Source of the DNA: Aureibacter tunicatorum
Lineage (GTDB): Bacteria > Bacteroidota > Bacteroidia > Cytophagales > Cyclobacteriaceae
Direction: 5' to 3'
DNA length: 64,000 nt
NCBI RefSeq assembly: GCF_036492635.1
Contig: NZ_AP025305.1
Location: forward strand, 124,001-188,000
The translations under genes and the position numbers were made by a program. The notes below the pieces were generated by a model. It worked only from the letters and a program-made list of their open reading frames with translations. It made no database searches and was not told the origin of the DNA. Positions 54,305 through 63,098 of this stretch are shown here, one piece after another (position 1 is the stretch's first letter; every line of letters begins with the position of its first letter).

Positions 54305-55567
54305 TTATGCTTTTTGAAGAACTGGTTTTTCTTTTCTTTCCGATATTTTGATCGGCTCTTTTGTGATGCTGAACATTTTTCCGAAAGTCAGGCATCTCCA
54401 AAGCCATTCTAATGGTCCGAATTTGAAGCTTTGCAACCAATATTTGCTATATGCAATTTGGAAAGCGTAGATCAATACGGCTACGATCATTACTTCCGCA
54501 AGGCTCAATGTTCCGAAGAACCCCAAGCCAAAGCTGTAAAAGATTGCGATTCCCAACACTGTATGCATGATATAGTTCGAGAACGACATTCTTCCTGCAT
54601 GCGACAAAGTGGCGTTAAGCACTTTTTGGCCTATTTTCGTTTTGAAAGCGATGGACATTGTTGAAACATACGCCGTGCAAAGTGCTATTTGACCTAAAGG
54701 CATAAGGAATTTGAAAGCGATATCAGTCCATTCTTTTGGAAATTTGCCAATGCTTCCGCCTATCCACATTGAAAAAAGAGTCAATGAAACTCCTAAAGAC
54801 CAAGATATGATCAAGGTGGATTTCTTAGCGGATTTGTTTTGGATGAATTTGGTTGAAGCTACATAATATCCCAATAGGAATAATCCCAAGACTTTGAAAG
54901 GCCTTCCGTCAGGAATCATGTCAAACCATCTCCACATGACATTGTGCATGTTTAGCTTCCATACTTCTAGAATGTTTCCATGCTGGAAAATATTGGTAAC
55001 TTCCATAGGCGTCATGTCAAGGTAAGTCTTCATCGCCAAAGCCTTGTCAGGAGTCATCCAACCCGGAGCTACGATTAACACAATGATATTGTATAGAATC
55101 GGAATGTTGAACAGAATCGCACTTCCGATAAGCATTTGCTTAGGTGTCAGGTTGCGAAGAAAATAGACAAGAACTAATCCCATAAGCGCATATAAAGTAA
55201 GGATGTCTCCTGACCAAATTAGCGTATGAATAATCCCAAATACGAATAACACCAGCATTCTTCTGGTATATGTTTTCACAAATGGAGCTTGGTTTTCTCT
55301 ATGCTTTTTGTATTGAAAATAGAATCCTATTCCAAACAATATTGAAAATAGAGTGTAAAATTTAGTGTCTATGAAGAAGTTTATGAATGCGTTGATTCCT
55401 TGATCCAAGTTGTAGAAGGAAAGGTTTTCAATCATTTCATAAGGAATGAATTTGTACCCGCTCCAGCTAAGAATGTTGGCTAGAAGGATGCCAAGTATGG
55501 CGAAACCTCTTAATACGTCAATGATAACGACTCTGTCGCTTGCGAGTGTGGGAGCTAATTTTTCCAT
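54305..55567 (-). CDS. DUF418 family membrane protein
   Basis: 420 residues, about ten helices. N-terminal RVVIIDVLRGFAILGILLANI is the heparan-acetyltransferase-like/DUF418 start, and the C-terminal LSHAGRMSFSNYIMHTVLG plus GPLEWLWRCLTFGK is the DUF418 signature. Inner membrane; function unknown, acyltransferase activity sometimes suggested. Upstream on this strand (55568-55905, 338 bp) lies T-tract array 3 in the probable 5' leader; otherwise I see nothing in that gap. Confidence 0.88.
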   Translation of the reverse strand: MEKLAPTLASDRVVIIDVLRGFAILGILLANILSWSGYKFIPYEMIENLSFYNLDQGINAFINFFIDTKFYTLFSILFGIGFYFQYKKHRENQAPFVKTYTRRMLVLFVFGIIHTLIWSGDILTLYALMGLVLVYFLRNLTPKQMLIGSAILFNIPILYNIIVLIVAPGWMTPDKALAMKTYLDMTPMEVTNIFQHGNILEVWKLNMHNVMWRWFDMIPDGRPFKVLGLFLLGYYVASTKFIQNKSAKKSTLIISWSLGVSLTLFSMWIGGSIGKFPKEWTDIAFKFLMPLGQIALCTAYVSTMSIAFKTKIGQKVLNATLSHAGRMSFSNYIMHTVLGIAIFYSFGLGFFGTLSLAEVMIVAVLIYAFQIAYSKYWLQSFKFGPLEWLWRCLTFGKMFSITKEPIKISERKEKPVLQKA

Positions 55568-55652
55568 ATTGTATTTTCAGGTTGGTTAAAATACATGCCC
55601 AAAAGAGCGGAAAAATTATGAGATGTAATGCTTTAATAGCGAAAAGTATGTT

Positions 55653-55711
55653 AAAAAACTAAAAAATGAGGCGAAAAAGTACCCGTTCAGTAAAAAAATG
55701 AGCTGAAAAAA
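55653..55711 (-). repeat. T-tract array 3, upstream of the DUF418 gene
   Basis: Five A5-A7 tracts on the plus strand (55653, 55661, 55674, 55692, 55706) at 8-18 nt steps, plus an A4 at 55642. AAAAAGTAC occurs here as in array 1. On the minus strand an 18-codon Phe-rich ORF (55659-55715) runs through it. There is no terminator hairpin directly after, unlike arrays 1 and 2; it sits in the leader of DUF418. Confidence 0.55.
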
Positions 55712-55905
55712 TCATTACTATTCGCTACCGTTTACATGACAAAAGTAAGAAACTGAAGTTGCTTTAGGGTTAGGCTAATGTAAAGTGTATGTAATCAAAA
55801 CACTTTTTCTATTAAGGAAAAAATAATTGCCTTTTCATACAATATTTAAGCTTATAATGAGATTAAGGTACTAAGGATATTTTTACATTTTATTTAAATA
55901 GCGTT

Positions 55906-56751
55906 ATGATGAAAATTTTAAAATCCTACGGCTTGATTACTTTGGGAGTTTTCATTTATACTTTAGGGTGGGCCGCCTTCATTATTCCCTCGAAAATTTC
56001 CGGAGGTGGAGTCAGCGGTGCTGCGACATTGGTTTACCAATCTACGGGAGTGCCTGTTTGGATAACTTACATGCTTGTCAATATTGTGTTGTTGCTTTTT
56101 GGAATCAGGGCATTGGGCAAACAGTATGGCGTTAAAATTGTATATGGTGCCAGTGTGACTACATTCTTCTTTTCCTTATTGCAAGCTAATATTAGCGAAC
56201 CTGTGGTTCACGAAGCGTTTATGGCGGCGGTGATTGGTGGCGTGATGTCCGGAATAGGCGTAGGCTTGATTTTGATGGAAGGAGGTAGCTTGGGAGGCAC
56301 GGATATTATAGCTTCCATTATTGTAAAATACAAGAATTACTCGCCAGGCAAGATTTTATTGATCTTGGACATGTCTGTAATCTTGGCTTCTTATTTTGTT
56401 TTTCATTCAGTTGAGGCTATAGTTTATGCGGGTGTTGTTATGGGAGTGATGTCTTATGTGATCGATTTAATGTTGACAGGTAGAAATGCCAGTGTGCAAA
56501 TTTTTATATTTTCAGAAAAACACGAAACTATAGCCAAAAGGATTTGCGACGAAACGATGCGAGGCGTGACAATATTGGATGGCAAAGGATGGTATTCCAA
56601 AGAAGAAAAGAAAATCATCATGCTGATGGTAAGGAAGAAGGAATATACTCAAATATTGCGTATTGCCAAGAACGAGGATTCCGAAGCATTTATTAGCGTG
56701 GCTTCGGTAATGGGAGTTTATGGAAGAGGCTTTGATGCTATTAAGCTTTAA
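55906..56751 (+). CDS. YitT family membrane protein
   Basis: 281 residues. Five or six helices in the first 195 residues (GLITLGVFIYTLGWAAFIIP, GGVSGAATLVYQSTGVP, LMEGGSLGGTDIIA), then a cytoplasmic DUF2179 domain (IFSEKHETIAKRICDE, RGVTILDGKGWYSKEEKKIIMLMV), the YitT plan. Function unknown. It starts ATGATG, two adjacent starts. Followed at 93 bp by a universal stress protein and then an antiporter, all rightward. Confidence 0.9.
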   Translation: MMKILKSYGLITLGVFIYTLGWAAFIIPSKISGGGVSGAATLVYQSTGVPVWITYMLVNIVLLLFGIRALGKQYGVKIVYGASVTTFFFSLLQANISEPVVHEAFMAAVIGGVMSGIGVGLILMEGGSLGGTDIIASIIVKYKNYSPGKILLILDMSVILASYFVFHSVEAIVYAGVVMGVMSYVIDLMLTGRNASVQIFIFSEKHETIAKRICDETMRGVTILDGKGWYSKEEKKIIMLMVRKKEYTQILRIAKNEDSEAFISVASVMGVYGRGFDAIKL

Positions 56752-56844
56752 CGCACTTTATATAAAAAGTCCATCAAAATAATACTACTTGTGATTTTTT
56801 TTTTATTTTGTAAAATGATAGACTACTTAAGAGTATAGAAAGCA

Positions 56845-57678
56845 ATGTATAAAAAAATAGCCGTAGCTGTAGCCTTTTCGCCGACATGTCAAGCATTGAT
56901 ATCCGAAGCTTTGAGGTTGCAGTCACTTTTTGATTCCGAATTGCTGCTTATTCATGTTGGTAAGAACGACGATGAAGAGCAGAAAAAAATGGATGATATT
57001 CTTCGCAAGGCATCTTTAGCCAAAGACAAGACTAAATTGATCTGGAAAAGCGGCAATAATACTGCGGATATCATTTTAGAGGTTTGCTTGAAGGAGAAAG
57101 TCGACTTATTGGTTGCTGGCGCATTAAGGAAGGAAAACCTATATGGATATTATATTGGATCCATAGCAAGAAAGATTCTGCGCAAGTCCAACTGTTCGGT
57201 TTTGATGTTGACGAATCCTAGCTTGAAGCCTAATTCATTCAATAAAGTTGTCATTCAAGCTGGAGCGAGCAGCGTGCCGCAAAGAGCTTTGAGCATAGGT
57301 TGCCAATTGGCTAAGATGGAAGAGTCTTCGATCGTCCACATCGTCAGGGAAGTTAAGTTGTTGGGGCTTAGCATGGCTTTGGCCAGTGAAGAGACAGAGG
57401 ATGAATATGGAAAGACCAAGAAAAACATCGTCAATGAAGAGGTGATTGAAGTAGAGCGCAAGCTGAAAGGCCTGGATACCGAAGGTTTGCGTCTTAATAT
57501 CAAAGTCACTGCCGGCAAGCCGGGGCACGAACTTTCTAATTTTGTGCAAAAAATTCATGCGGATTTATTGATAATGCAGGGGCTTGATCGCAAAATGAAA
57601 TTCATCGATCGAATTTTTAGACAGGATTTGGAGCATATCATGAGCAACCTTCCAACCAATCTCTTGATCGTTCATTGA
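56845..57678 (+). CDS. Universal stress protein, two UspA domains
   Basis: 277 residues, two tandem UspA folds (about 1-135 and 140-277). The first ends in LYGYYIGSIARKILRKSNCSVLMLTN, where an ATP-binding GxxxGS-type loop would be expected (GSIARKIL); the second ends in RQDLEHIMSNLPTNLLIVH. The clear GX2GX9GS ATP motif is not seen in full. It is 47 bp upstream of a cation/proton antiporter gene, a common pairing, so a regulatory link is plausible. Confidence 0.88.
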   Translation: MYKKIAVAVAFSPTCQALISEALRLQSLFDSELLLIHVGKNDDEEQKKMDDILRKASLAKDKTKLIWKSGNNTADIILEVCLKEKVDLLVAGALRKENLYGYYIGSIARKILRKSNCSVLMLTNPSLKPNSFNKVVIQAGASSVPQRALSIGCQLAKMEESSIVHIVREVKLLGLSMALASEETEDEYGKTKKNIVNEEVIEVERKLKGLDTEGLRLNIKVTAGKPGHELSNFVQKIHADLLIMQGLDRKMKFIDRIFRQDLEHIMSNLPTNLLIVH

Positions 57679-57725
57679 TGATCGAGCGATTTTGAGGCAT
57701 TATTCTTTGAGTTAAATAACATTAC

Positions 57726-58970
57726 ATGGAAAAACTAAATCATAGCGAGATCATTACTTTGCTTCTTCAGCTTTCCATCTTATTGGCGAGTTCGAGGTTG
57801 TTGGCGGAGCTTGTTCGCAAGTTGAAGCAACCAGGAGTAGTGGGTGAGATCTTGGCCGGGGTTCTTTTGGGACCGACTTTTTTTGGAGCATTCTTTCCAG
57901 AGGCATACGATTCATTGTTCCCTGCTGTAGGGAACTCTTCGATAATATTGGATGGCCTGTTCACAATAGGCGTCATACTTTTGTTGTTTATCGCTGGATT
58001 GGAAGTTGAACTTCCTTTAGTGTGGCAACAAGGCAAAAGGGCTGTTTATGTTAGTTTATGTTCTTTATTCATACCCATTATCGTAGGGTTTGGGTGCGCG
58101 TATTCTTTTCCGGAGTTTTTTGGCTCTGTCAATGAGGAACAAAGAGTTGTATTCGCATTATTTCTGGGCACGACCTTATCCATTACAGCGCTTCCTGTTA
58201 TCGCCAGAATTTTGATGGATTTGAATATTTTCAAAAGCAAGATGGGTATGTTGATTATCGCATCCGCTATGATCATAGATATACTGGGCTGGTTCATTTT
58301 CACCATTATCTTGAGCATGATGGAAACAGGCGAGCAAAAGATTGGACTTTGGCATACTATCGGGCTTACGCTTGGCTTCACAATGATCATGCTTACGATT
58401 GGTAAGGTGATTATCGATCGATCGTTGCCTTGGATTAATAAGAAGTTAGCATGGCCCGGAGGAGTATTGTCCTTATCTATGGCTTTATGTTTTCTTGCGG
58501 CGGCATTTACAGAGTCGATCGGCATACATTCTATCTTCGGAGCTTTTATCGTTGGTATAGCCATGGGGGATTCCGTTCACTTTTCCGAAAGAGCAAAGGA
58601 GATTGTCCATCAGTTTATCAATAATATTTTCGCTCCATTGTTCTTTGTGTCAATAGGCTTGTATGTGAATTTTATCGACAATTTCAACCTAATGCAGGTA
58701 CTTGCGATTACAGGCTTGGCTTTTGTAGTGAAAGTGTTTGGCGCTTTGCTTGGAGCTAGGCTTGGAGGAATGAACAATAATGATTCGCTGATCGTAGGTT
58801 TTGGCATGAATACGCACGGTACTTTGGAAGTTATTTTAGGAACGATTGCGTTAAGCGCCGGATTGATTACCGAAGAGTTGTTTGTGTCTATTGTCGTTAT
58901 GGTGATTGTCACGATTATTTTCTCAGCACCAATTATGAAATATTTTATTGGCAAGTCAAGAAATGAATAG
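57726..58970 (+). CDS. Monovalent cation:proton antiporter, CPA2 family
   Basis: 414 residues, about twelve helices, the Na+/H+ exchanger fold. Characteristic are KQPGVVGEILAGVLLGPTFFG, GLEVELP, TTLSITALPVIARIL, the IIDILGWF region with an acidic residue in the core helix, and AFIVGIAMGD. No TrkA-N regulatory domain is attached, so it is the short KefB/GerN-like type. Ion (Na+ or K+) undetermined. Cotranscription with the upstream UspA gene is likely. Confidence 0.9.
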   Translation: MEKLNHSEIITLLLQLSILLASSRLLAELVRKLKQPGVVGEILAGVLLGPTFFGAFFPEAYDSLFPAVGNSSIILDGLFTIGVILLLFIAGLEVELPLVWQQGKRAVYVSLCSLFIPIIVGFGCAYSFPEFFGSVNEEQRVVFALFLGTTLSITALPVIARILMDLNIFKSKMGMLIIASAMIIDILGWFIFTIILSMMETGEQKIGLWHTIGLTLGFTMIMLTIGKVIIDRSLPWINKKLAWPGGVLSLSMALCFLAAAFTESIGIHSIFGAFIVGIAMGDSVHFSERAKEIVHQFINNIFAPLFFVSIGLYVNFIDNFNLMQVLAITGLAFVVKVFGALLGARLGGMNNNDSLIVGFGMNTHGTLEVILGTIALSAGLITEELFVSIVVMVIVTIIFSAPIMKYFIGKSRNE

Positions 58971-59063
58971 CATTTGCGCAACTATAGGAGCCTGTGATTC
59001 GATATAATCAAGGTGCAATTTGAATGTGAAATGCATATTAATATATTTTTGGATAATTATGTT

Positions 59064-59071
59064 TACTTTTG
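59064..59071 (+). promoter_or_regulatory. Possible -7 promoter box of lptB
   Basis: TACTTTTG, full match to TAnnTTTG, 48 bp before the start. A TTTG lies only 12 bp upstream, so the -33 partner is doubtful. Confidence 0.35.
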
Positions 59072-59118
59072 AGACTTGCGAATTCGGGTATCGTGCGGTA
59101 AAATATTAATCACAAAGG

Positions 59119-59856
59119 ATGAAATTAGTAGCGGACAGTCTAGTAAAAATATATGGGCAGAGAACTGTTGTAAACAAAGTATCTGTTGAAGTTAATCAAG
59201 GTGAGATTGTAGGGCTGTTGGGGCCAAATGGAGCAGGGAAGACCACTTCATTCTATATGATTGTAGGCTTGATAAAACCTAACCAAGGAAAGATTTACCT
59301 TGAGGATCAGGATATTACTACTTTGCCAATGTTCAAGCGCGCAAAGCTTGGGGTCGGCTATTTGGCTCAGGAAGCATCGGTATTCAGAGGCTTGACGGTA
59401 GAGGAGAATATCAAAGCGGTGCTTGAAATGACTAAAAAAACTAAGCAGGAGCAAAAGGAAAAAGTGGAGGAACTGCTGGAGGAATTTAGTCTTACGCACG
59501 TTAGAAAAAATTTGGGGAAAGTGCTTTCGGGTGGAGAAAGAAGAAGAACGGAGATAGCAAGAGCTTTGGCAGTGGATCCAAATTTTGTGCTATTGGATGA
59601 GCCTTTCGCGGGAGTTGATCCAATTGCCGTGGAGGAGATTCAGTCTATTGTCGCAAAATTGAAGAATAAAAATATCGGAATTTTGATCACCGACCATAAT
59701 GTAAACGAAACATTGTCAATCACCGATCGAGCGTATTTGATGTTTGAAGGCAAATTGCTAAAGGCAGGATCTGCGGAAGAGTTGGCTTCGGACCCTCAAG
59801 TGAGAAAGGTATATCTTGGTCAGAACTTTGAATTGAAGAGAAAGAGTTTCGATTAG
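59119..59856 (+). CDS. lptB: LPS export ABC transporter ATP-binding protein
   Basis: 245 residues, ATPase of the Lpt machine that extracts LPS from the inner membrane. Walker A GPNGAGKT at 35-42, the LptB-typical [21 protein letters not shown], signature [15 protein letters not shown], Walker [17 protein letters not shown], and [19 protein letters not shown]. No lptA, lptC, lptF or lptG genes are adjacent, which is usual for scattered Lpt genes in this phylum. The next gene, GH3-like, starts 24 bp later, in the same operon. Confidence 0.93.
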   Translation: MKLVADSLVKIYGQRTVVNKVSVEVNQGEIVGLLGPNGAGKTTSFYMIVGLIKPNQGKIYLEDQDITTLPMFKRAKLGVGYLAQEASVFRGLTVEENIKAVLEMTKKTKQEQKEKVEELLEEFSLTHVRKNLGKVLSGGERRRTEIARALAVDPNFVLLDEPFAGVDPIAVEEIQSIVAKLKNKNIGILITDHNVNETLSITDRAYLMFEGKLLKAGSAEELASDPQVRKVYLGQNFELKRKSFD

Positions 59857-59879
59857 CTCTGATTCATTTTAATACCACT

Positions 59880-61397
59880 ATGGAAATCATCAATACATTT
59901 TTGAATTGGGTGATGAAAAAGCGTATACATCAAATTGAGCTTTTTCTTAAATACCCCAACGAAGTGCAGGGAGATGTGCTTAAGAAGCTTCTTAAAGAAG
60001 CCAAAGGCACTTCTTTTGGAAAGCAATATCATTTTAAAGAAATTTCATCTGCTGAGCAATTCAGCGAAAGGGTTCCTGTATCTACTTACGAAGAATTGTA
60101 CCCTTGGATAGATAGAGTGTTGAAAGGCGAGCAAAACGTGCTTTGGCCTACTGAGATCAAGTGGTTTGCCAAGTCGTCAGGGACTACCAATGCAAGAAGC
60201 AAGTTTATTCCTGTTTCTCAGGCGGCATTGGAAGATTGCCATTATAAGGGAGGAAAGGATTTGATTTCTATTTATGCCAATAATTATCCTGATTCTAAAA
60301 TCTTCACGGGAAAAAGCTTGGCCATAGGCGGAAGCCATCAAATAAACAAACTTAGCCAAGAGGCAAACTCCTACTTTGGAGATGTGTCAGCGGTTATCAT
60401 GCAAAATTTGCCGGCTTGGACGCAGTTGCAAAGAATTCCAAAGCTTGATATCGCCTTGATGGATGAATGGGAGGCTAAGATTCAAATCATGGCGGAGACT
60501 TGCTCTGAGGAGAATGTTACCAGCATATTTGGCGTTCCAACTTGGACATTGGTGCTTATACAGAGAATTCTGGAATTGAAAGGCAAGGACAATATACTGG
60601 AAGTATGGCCAAATTTGGAGCTTTTTGTTCATGGAGCTGTAGCTTTTGGCCCTTATAGAGAGCTTTTTCAGAATCTGATTCCAACGTCTAAGATGAGGTA
60701 CTTGGAGACATATAATGCTTCCGAGGGATTTTTTGGCATTCAGGATCAGAGGAATAGCGAAGAAATGTTGCTCATGCTCGATTATGGCATATACTATGAG
60801 TTTGTGCCGATGGATCAGATCAATGAGGAGAGGCCTCAGACTCTGACCTTGGATCAAGTGGAATTAGGCAAGAATTACGCGGTAGTTATATCAACCAATG
60901 CTGGACTGTGGAGGTATATGATCGGAGATACGGTCAAGTTTACTTCTTTATATCCATTTAGAATAAAAATCTCAGGAAGGACAAAGCATTTTATCAATGC
61001 ATTTGGAGAAGAAGTCATAGTGGAAAATGCGGAGCAAGCTATCACAAGCGCTTGTAAAAAAACAGGAGCTATCATAAGCAACTTTACTGCAGGTCCAAAA
61101 TACCTAGGAGAAGGTACCAAAGGAGCCCATGAATGGATTATTGAGTTTGAGAAGAGGCCAAGCGACTTGAATGATTTTACTGATGAGCTTGATAGAACTC
61201 TTCGTGAGATCAATTCGGATTATGATGCTAAAAGGTACAAGGACCTTGCTTTGGTTAAGCCAACAGTGCATGCAGTTGAAAATGGCACTTTTTACGCATG
61301 GATGAAGAGAAGAGGCAAATTAGGAGGACAAAATAAAGTGCCAAGGCTCTCCAATGACAGAACATATCTTGACGGTATATTGGAAAGCATTAATTGA
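59880..61397 (+). CDS. GH3 family (auxin-responsive promoter-like) acyl-adenylate/amide synthetase
   Basis: 505 residues, complete GH3 domain of the adenylating superfamily that joins carboxylic acids to amino acids in plants. Motif 1 WFAKSSGTTNARSKFIPVS binds ATP; YNASEGFFGIQ (motif 2), YMIGDTVKFTS and SGRTKHFINAFGEEVIVENAEQAI (motif 3) are intact, as is a C-terminal KMRRGKLGGQ-type WMKRRGKLGGQNKVPRL. The bacterial substrate is unknown. Placed directly after lptB, so likely one transcript; a lipid- or envelope-related role is inference. Confidence 0.9.
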   Translation: MEIINTFLNWVMKKRIHQIELFLKYPNEVQGDVLKKLLKEAKGTSFGKQYHFKEISSAEQFSERVPVSTYEELYPWIDRVLKGEQNVLWPTEIKWFAKSSGTTNARSKFIPVSQAALEDCHYKGGKDLISIYANNYPDSKIFTGKSLAIGGSHQINKLSQEANSYFGDVSAVIMQNLPAWTQLQRIPKLDIALMDEWEAKIQIMAETCSEENVTSIFGVPTWTLVLIQRILELKGKDNILEVWPNLELFVHGAVAFGPYRELFQNLIPTSKMRYLETYNASEGFFGIQDQRNSEEMLLMLDYGIYYEFVPMDQINEERPQTLTLDQVELGKNYAVVISTNAGLWRYMIGDTVKFTSLYPFRIKISGRTKHFINAFGEEVIVENAEQAITSACKKTGAIISNFTAGPKYLGEGTKGAHEWIIEFEKRPSDLNDFTDELDRTLREINSDYDAKRYKDLALVKPTVHAVENGTFYAWMKRRGKLGGQNKVPRLSNDRTYLDGILESIN

Positions 61398-61415
61398 TAT
61401 TAGAATACAAGACAC

Positions 61416-61448
61416 AAAAGGCGTTGCTTTAGGAAGTGACGCCTTTTT
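61416..61448. terminator. Bidirectional terminator between GH3 and Na/Pi genes
   Basis: AAAAGGCGT / ACGCCTTTTT outer stem with an imperfect inner part; T5 on the plus strand and TTTT on the minus strand. It overlaps the Na/Pi stop codon region. Confidence 0.75.
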
Positions 61449-62586
61449 ATTTATTGAAGTAAATCAATAAAAACGGTATCAGGAAAAACGTCAATATGAT
61501 ATAAGCGAATCCCCAAAGTCTGTTTTTTATCGTAAGATTTCCTAGTTTGAAGGCAAAAGCTACAATAGACTCTCTGATGGGTTTGAATGGAAGAAATAGC
61601 AAAATCCCCGCTGTATTGAATAGAAAGTGCACCACTGCGATTACCAAAGCCGCTTCTGATTGCGACACAGCGGCGATGAATCCAGTTATGGTTGTTCCAA
61701 GGTTTGCGCCCATTACAAAAGGAAATGCCATTCTCAGACTAACTTTATTTGTAGCTACGAATGGAACTACCAGTGATGTGGTTACAGAGCTCGATTGAAC
61801 CAATGCTGTGATCAAGCCTCCCCAAGACAAGGAGCTGATTGGCGATCTGAATATGATGTTTTGAAACCAAGATTGCGATTGGGATATCAGCCTTTTGTAT
61901 ATAAAGTTTGAAAATAGCTTCAAGGATGTAAATACCATGGCGGCGGAAAGTATAACCAAAATAACGTCGCTTTTAAGAACCGACCTGAAATATTCCACCA
62001 CTACTCTAAAGTCCAACACTTCCCAGAAGAAAGTATGGCCAAGTGTTTCAGGATTGTTGAATGAGGAATCAGAAACAAACTGGGCGATTTCAGAAGCGAA
62101 ATTGGTAAGTAATTGGTACCTGATTTCCAGAGGGAAAAGAATCAACACGATTAAAATGTTGAAGATATCATGCAACATGGCCGCTGATATCGCTTTTCTG
62201 AATTCGTTCTTTTTTGCGATAAAGCCTAAAGCGACGATCGTACTGGTCAACGTTGTGCCGATATTGGCTCCCATGATGATAGGCACTGCTTCTCCTACGG
62301 TAAGGGTATTGGAAGCCACAAGCGCTATTGCCATGGATGTGCAGGTAGAGCTGCTTTGTATCAAAGCCGTAATGAAAAGGCCTACAAAAAGCCCGATATA
62401 TGGATTTGAAGCTATCGCTAATATGCTTTGAGCTGTTTCTTTACCAAGATGTTCGAACGAAACAGTCATTAGCTCTACAGACAAAAGGAAAAATATAAGA
62501 ATGCAGAAAGTCATCAAGATGCTTCCTAGTATATCAGCTCCTCTTCTCCAATTGCCATTAGATGTAGATGTCAGTGTCTTCTGCAT
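61447..62586 (-). CDS. Na/Pi cotransporter family protein
   Basis: 379 residues, a sodium-dependent phosphate transporter of the NptA/SLC34 type. The two inverted repeats each carry the QSSS signature: TALIQSSSTCTS near 62-73 and TALVQSSSVTTS near 262-273. GANIGTT (about 105) and GANLGTT (about 295) follow each. No PhoU domain is attached. Divergent from a second member of the same family across 512 bp. Confidence 0.9.
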   Translation of the reverse strand: MQKTLTSTSNGNWRRGADILGSILMTFCILIFFLLSVELMTVSFEHLGKETAQSILAIASNPYIGLFVGLFITALIQSSSTCTSMAIALVASNTLTVGEAVPIIMGANIGTTLTSTIVALGFIAKKNEFRKAISAAMLHDIFNILIVLILFPLEIRYQLLTNFASEIAQFVSDSSFNNPETLGHTFFWEVLDFRVVVEYFRSVLKSDVILVILSAAMVFTSLKLFSNFIYKRLISQSQSWFQNIIFRSPISSLSWGGLITALVQSSSVTTSLVVPFVATNKVSLRMAFPFVMGANLGTTITGFIAAVSQSEAALVIAVVHFLFNTAGILLFLPFKPIRESIVAFAFKLGNLTIKNRLWGFAYIILTFFLIPFLLIYFNK

Positions 62587-63098
62587 AAATCCTTTTGGTG
62601 TTCTTGTTCCAAATTTTGGAATGAGTTATTCCGTTTGTTTGTCTTTTAGGCTGGAAACATTCCGAAGATTTCGCGCCTAAAAACTCAAGCACAAAATTAT
62701 CATATATTTAAGTCATTTCCTTAAGGGGAGTTTAAAGTCTTTGTTAAGCTTTAAATGCTCATTCTCAATATGAATGAGAAATAATTAAAAAAGTACTGTT
62801 TTAAATTATATATGAATATCCAGGCTTTTGATAAAGTTTTCGTAATGTATAATTAAAGTTAGTGTAATTATGATAAAAATAAAATTTTTGCAACATACTT
62901 GAAATTCATTTAAGACATTTTCGCTTAATAAAATGATATATTCAACAATGGGAATCTTATTAATATTAACTTAACATTAAAAATAAAAAACTATGGTAGT
63001 TTTGCGATGTCGACGTATAAATACGCTATTATTGCAGTTGACGATTAGGGAAGATTCGTTTAGCTTACAATAGAACATAAATACAAAATTTAGTTTAA
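62587..63098. other. Divergent intergenic region between the two Na/Pi genes
   Basis: 512 bp, very AT-rich. A possible -7 box TAGTTTTG lies at 62997-63004 on the plus strand, about 95 bp before the second gene, but without a clear -33 TTTG at the usual distance. I see no ORF, RNA gene or phosphate-regulator site that I could name. Confidence 0.35.
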
